DNA from: Epiperipatus broadwayi
Taxonomy: Eukaryota > Onychophora > Udeonychophora > Euonychophora > Peripatidae
Direction: 5' to 3'
Length of the DNA: 64,000 nucleotides
Assembly: GCA_028023455.1 (NCBI GenBank)
Contig: JAQFVV010000020.1
Coordinates: 8,293,092 to 8,357,091 of the forward strand
Shown here piece by piece: positions 59,847-64,000 of the stretch. Numbering within the stretch: the stretch's first letter is position 1; every line of letters starts with the position of its first letter. The notes beneath the pieces were generated by a model, which was not told where the DNA came from, searched no databases, and saw only the letters and a list, made by a program, of their open reading frames with translations. A program made the translations under genes and the position numbers.

Positions 59847-60247
59847 CACATAATCACTATTTCCCTTGCTTGCTCATAACTGTTGTTAAAATAAGAAAAC
59901 CTCTCTTCATACAGTAGTGCCACTCAAAGCAAGACAAAGTAATCAATGGATGCCAGAGGCTTGTGCATAAAATCTCTATCTAGTGCATACTCATCTAATA
60001 TGCCCAAAGTAGTTTCTAGCTTGTGGCATTTGTCAATGAGGAGCCTTGGATTTGAGAGCACTGTACCTAGATCTTAGGATCCAAGGCTTCTCACTGACGA
60101 AGGCCACAAGCCAGCAACTAGTTTGGGCATATTGGATGATTAGGCACTAGATAGGCATTTTACGCACAAGCCTTCTGGCATCCATTGATTACTCTGTCTT
60201 GCTTTGAGTGGCACTACTGTATGGAGAGAGTTTTGCCTATTTTATTG
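59847..60247. mobile_element. Family A foldback element, complete, 10-bp TSD
   Basis: Direct repeats TTGCAAATAT at 59837-59846 and 60248-60257 flank it. The left arm (CACATAATCACTATTTCCC, GCCACTCAAAGCAAGAC, AATCAATGGATGCCAGAG) and right arm (CTTCTGGCATCCATTGATTA, GTCTTGCTTTGAGTGGCAC, GGAGAGAGTTTTGCCTA) are inverted copies. The plus-strand module at 60079-60137 has CTGACGA but GCAA for GAAA. The minus-strand module has TTGACAA. Both are probably inactive. Confidence 0.83.
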
Positions 60248-60257
60248 TTGCAAATAT

Positions 60258-62602
60258 GAGATGAATTTAATATATTAGCCAAATGAAAACATGGGAATAA
60301 TAATTATTGAATTAATAGCCAATTATCAAAAATAAAAACTGTTTACAATTTTAATGGACTGTGTTTTAATAATTAAGCAGAAGTTAATAATTGATTATTA
60401 ATTTAATAAATAGTAAAGCCATGTATTCACCTGGTTAATATATTGAATTGACTTTATATTGTCATCGATCTTGGCAAGGGTTAGGTGGATCAATTTTATT
60501 CTTAACTCTTGGAAAAAAGGTATTCATAACCTAAAAGAGGGAGAACTCCATAAACTAAATTATAATATAAATAATAACAAATAAATAGGGAAATTGCTCA
60601 GGAATTCCTAAGAGATTTGAACCATAGAATGACAGAGTTACAGACAATTGTGTCTGTAAACCTTTGGCTCCAAAATTGGTCATTCTATCTCTATACTAAA
60701 TTATGTAGAGCAAAAATAATAGTTATGAATTACTAATACTAGCAACAAATTTTAGATGTCTGGTACATCTTATTAGTGAAAGGCTCATTAAAGCTTATAA
60801 TTAATATTCAGATGCTAGAATAAATTATATGAATATGGTGGCAAACTATTAGAAGTGTTTTTAAGCAAGTATAAAACCCTGACACCTAATTAATCCACCT
60901 GTCTTCAGAGAGAAAACAGACATTTTTTTAGTACAGGGAACTAAAAAATTTATTTTAGTAGTTAATCTAATATATGAGAATTCTCTTGAATATCTTGCAG
61001 TGGAACCTAATTAAAGTGTAACTTATAACATATTATTAGCTGCACTTTTCTTGATTTTTTTCTTTTTAGTATAACAAAACTTTTCTTCTTCAATTTAAAA
61101 CAGACATAAATGAAAAAAAAAAAGTTCATTATATTCTCAGGTAAGGCAAAATAAAAATAGTTGACTAAAAAGTCTTCAAAAAGATCATAAATTATGTGAA
61201 ATAGAAGTTACTACCCACCAATCTTGCTAGTTTTTCGATGGTAGGGGTTTGAGCATTTCTCTACCTTTGTTTTACATACTAAGAATACACATATTTACTA
61301 ACAATACTGAGTGTTTATCGGAATCTATGGGTAGGTTACCTGAAAGCAAAATCCTAAATCTGATTGGAAGTTTAAAATAAATTTTCAAGTTTTACCAGTC
61401 AAAATTAGAATCCAAATTATGGAAATCTCCCCATTATTCCATGAGGATCATCTTATATGTTTTCTTTTAAATTGTCATGTAGTTCATACATATTTGATTT
61501 TCATTTATGGAGATAGACGAACGTTAATCTAAAATCCAGCGTTTTTTTTAATTGCGCATTTTTAGATTCCCACACACCCATTATAAACTCGAACAATTCC
61601 GTTAATGTAAATAAACGTGCTTATATTTAAATCAGAACAAAATTTTTATAATGAAGTAATTAAAACAAAAATTTATACTTTTGCTCAAGTTGTATTTTTT
61701 GATTATTCTTACAACTTTTTAAATTAAATTATATTAAAAGCTTGTATTTTTAAGCTACCCTCTTTAGACAAACTTCACTAAAAATTGGCTGAATTGAAAA
61801 TCACGATCAGAAGTAATTTTTTTTTTTTCTAGCTGAAGAGAATTTTAATAATTTTTTCAATATAAGGAAGAAAGAAAAATAGGTTACAAATTACTTCAAA
61901 AAAGAATGTATTCTTTAAACTAAAAATAGTAATATTTTTTTGGTTACACTCACAATAACGTATATAAATTAATAGTTTAGCGCTAGATATATATGTAACT
62001 TTCATTGCCTTTAAAAGCCTTCATTAAAATTATTCTGCACTTTTGATAATGTTGTCTTTCAATGAATATCATATCTATTCATTTTATTAATTTTGGCAAC
62101 CCTGTAAACAAACAAATGATTATTAAATATATAGCGCTGAGAATATATAATAATATTTCTGAAGTAATAATCTTCATACGTAATACTGTAATTATCTTTT
62201 ATAAAGCAGGCTTTCTAGAAGTCATTTTAATAAACTAGCAAACAACATCTCATATTGTTCTACACAAACCAAATGAAAAAGAATCATTTTCATCTGGCGT
62301 GTAAATTATCGCAAGAGGATATTGATTGCAAATTTATTAACAAGTCTTCTAGAAACTATGACTTATTGAGGTTTCTTGTAGTATGTGCTTATTAAAATTA
62401 TTACATGAGAAAAATTATGTATGTAATAAAAATAATCTTATGGTTAGTTACTAAGAAAAGTCAGTATATTCAATACTCAAATAACAGATTGTGCTCAACA
62501 ATTCTGTTCAATTTAAACAGCTGAGGTTTTTTATTTTACTAAACTGCGAATCTAACCAAGACTCTTGCTCTAAAATCTACAATTCTATCATATGCCAAAT
62601 TG
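60258..62602. other. AT-rich DNA, nothing recognised
   Basis: Only a small perfect hairpin is seen at about 60629-60650 (TTACAGACA-ATTG-TGTCTGTAA). No coding signal. Confidence 0.45.
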
Positions 62603-62960
62603 CATAAAGTTATCATCATCATTTTCAAACATTACCAATCCACTGCATTATAAAAGTCCAAATTTAATCGGATGTCTTTGATCTTCTCTTCGTCACCTAA
62701 CTCAAACAAACTTCTTTATCTCATCCATCTAGCTCACATGTGGTCTTTTTATAGGTCTTTTAAAATCTCACAGGGTTCAATTTAAGACTTCAAGCATCTA
62801 TCTATAACCATCTCTTCTAGAAACATTATTCTTTCAATGATGACAATAGTACCTATTTGTTTTCTCATCCATATAGTTCAGTTTTGATTCCTTCTTATTA
62901 CACCCAAAATACATCTTTCCATTCTTTATGATCTGTAATCTTTATATTACTTTTCTGTTC
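62603..62960 (-). pseudogene. RTE-type LINE 3'-end remnant (minus strand)
   Basis: Inverse of the family at 41281-41455: minus-strand GATTTTAAAAGACCTATAAA, then AGACCACATGTGAGCTAGAT, TGGATGAGATAAAG, TATAATGCAGTGGATTGGTA and a GATGATGATA tail. Coding is lost through substitutions and indels. It extends further 5' (to about 62960) than the copy at 34285 but without a readable frame. Confidence 0.65.
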
Positions 62961-63504
62961 TGCAAGAAGGTTTCAGATCTATATGTAAAACTTAAAATAT
63001 AAACTAATAACCTTTTTTTTTTCAAATATATATTATTTCCTTTTAATATTAACAACCAGTCATTAAACTACCAGCTTAACACAGGAGGAGCTCTCCATTT
63101 TAGTGCCATCAAAAATTTGATTAATCAGTGATCACCAGATGCATATAAAATCCCTATTCTTTGTCTTTAAATCTCTGTCTTCAGATTGCTTTATGACTTT
63201 TACCTTTATCCATGATATCAAAAAGAATGCAGTTATGTATCCAATAACCACCTTTAACTCAATTTAACTTTTCAAACTAAAAACTTACAGTTGAAATCAA
63301 TTTATAGTTATTAAAGAAGTGAATGTTATTAAAATATTCACAGGTTGACTTAGGTTCAAAAACCACAGGCTGATCTGAATTATAAGTTTTTAGCTAATGA
63401 GATAAGATGATATTAAATATGGTTAGTAGATGCATATCTTCATCAACTTTGAATGGTAGTGAAGATTACATTAAATGGCACTAGGGTTGTTTTTGTTGTA
63501 TTTG

Positions 63505-63531
63505 AGAGAAATAGAGAGAGAGAGAGAGAGC
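63505..63531. repeat. (AG)n microsatellite
   Basis: A short AG run (about ten units) precedes a purine-rich stretch continuous with the reverse transcriptase fragment. Confidence 0.85.
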
Positions 63532-63559
63532 AAAAGAAAGATTAGGAAGAGGGATAGAG

Positions 63560-64000
63560 ATATCGGGTCTTTTATTTTCAGATAGTGTCTTCTTGTGCAC
63601 AGAAAGAAGGGATGATATGGAAGTTATGCTGAGGAGATGCACAAGGGTGGGTAAGGAGATGGGATTAAATTTAGTGAAGAAAAATCAAAAGTAATGATTA
63701 ATACTGGGGAAAGTGAAGACAGAGAATTTTTATTGGGAGATATAAAATTAAGTGTGGTGAATAAATTTAACTATTTGGGAATTGTCTTAAGTAATCAGAG
63801 AAATTGCTTGAATGAATGGAAGAATAAATTGACTAATGAAGCAAAGAAAGAAAGGGATGGGTATAGAAATTAACAGTGTTTTCATGTAATAAATATGATG
63901 TAGCTAGAATTGTATGGAATAGAGTAGCAGTAGTAGAGTTAACATATGGTAACAATGTGCTAGTAAAGAGGTGTTAGATTCTTTAGAAAAAGTACAAAGA
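63560..64000 (+). pseudogene. LINE reverse transcriptase C-terminal part, runs off the window
   Basis: Plus-strand frame LLFSDSVFLCTERRDDMEVM begins at about 63567; the LLFS-DSVFL step aligns with the LLFADDSVFL catalytic box but is shortened, removing part of the Asp pair. It continues CTRVGKEMGLNLVKKKSKVM, FLLGDIKLSVVNKFNYLGIV and LNEWKNKLTNEAKKERDGY, the normal series of motifs (GLxxNxxKTKVM, then FKYLGxxLS) behind the catalytic box. A stop follows at about 63870, after which coding resemblance continues in other frames to the window end. The 5' part is absent; the AG-repeat region precedes it. Clade unresolved. Confidence 0.65.

Overview
The window is non-coding, very AT-rich animal DNA built almost entirely from transposable-element debris. 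I find no convincing host gene, exon set, rRNA or canonical tRNA. The repertoire is two-ORF LINEs, RTE-type LINE tails, Penelope-like elements with GIY-YIG endonuclease remnants, tRNA-derived SINEs, hAT-like ends, a gag-only LTR element and long trinucleotide microsatellites. This points to an invertebrate metazoan with a repeat-rich genome; the sequence does not let me name the phylum.

The most interesting signal is a set of foldback (inverted-repeat) elements, in at least five sequence families (A to E) plus one single motif (F). Their arms carry a hammerhead-ribozyme-like module: CTGANGA, a short stem II, GAAA, a minimal and usually palindromic stem III, a TC or TA cleavage dinucleotide, and a two-part stem I that pairs across the motif. 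The best copies are C (37706-37763 minus, 38457-38514 plus, 38865-38922 plus), D (5985-6049 plus, 53578-53646 minus, 58909-58973 plus), A (32589-32647 minus) and E (40551-40614 minus). Many elements place two ribozymes head to head, one on each strand. Four family A insertions have perfect 10-13 bp target-site duplications. Hammerhead motifs are known from Penelope-like elements and from small circular-RNA retroelements (retrozymes). Degenerate Penelope-like coding remnants lie in the same window (7972-8229, 9841-10600, 35030-37210, 39350-39900, 57000-58040), so a non-autonomous derivative mobilised by Penelope-like or LINE machinery is the natural inference.

Layout. 1-7.9 kb: truncated A end, B foldback, D elements, one SINE. 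8-11.3 kb: Penelope-like endonuclease remnants, including a head-to-head pair, a diverged LTR relative and a small A element. 14.6-15 kb: LINE endonuclease remnant. 16.9-17.6 kb: large foldback. 19.1-24.0 kb: near-complete LINE (PHD-like finger plus baculovirus-FP-like ORF1, then endonuclease and reverse transcriptase) on the minus strand, bounded on both sides by AAT microsatellites, one of them 819 bp and pure. 24.5-30.6 kb: B foldback split by a ~5.07 kb gag-only LTR retrotransposon with ~1.45 kb LTRs. 31.4-34.5 kb: LINE remnant split by an A element, then an RTE tail. 35-40 kb: Penelope-like remnants around a nested A plus C compound foldback. 40.5-47.6 kb: E foldback, RTE 3' end, LINE remnants, SINEs including a tandem pair. 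47.6-64 kb: mostly featureless AT-rich DNA with D, F and A elements, an 8-bp-TSD MITE, a Penelope-like reverse transcriptase remnant, a hAT-like end, an RTE tail and a reverse transcriptase fragment that runs off the window.

All coding remnants carry frameshifts or stops. The LINE at 20-23.9 kb and the LTR element look youngest. All alignments and pairings were made by eye; no folding or database search was run.
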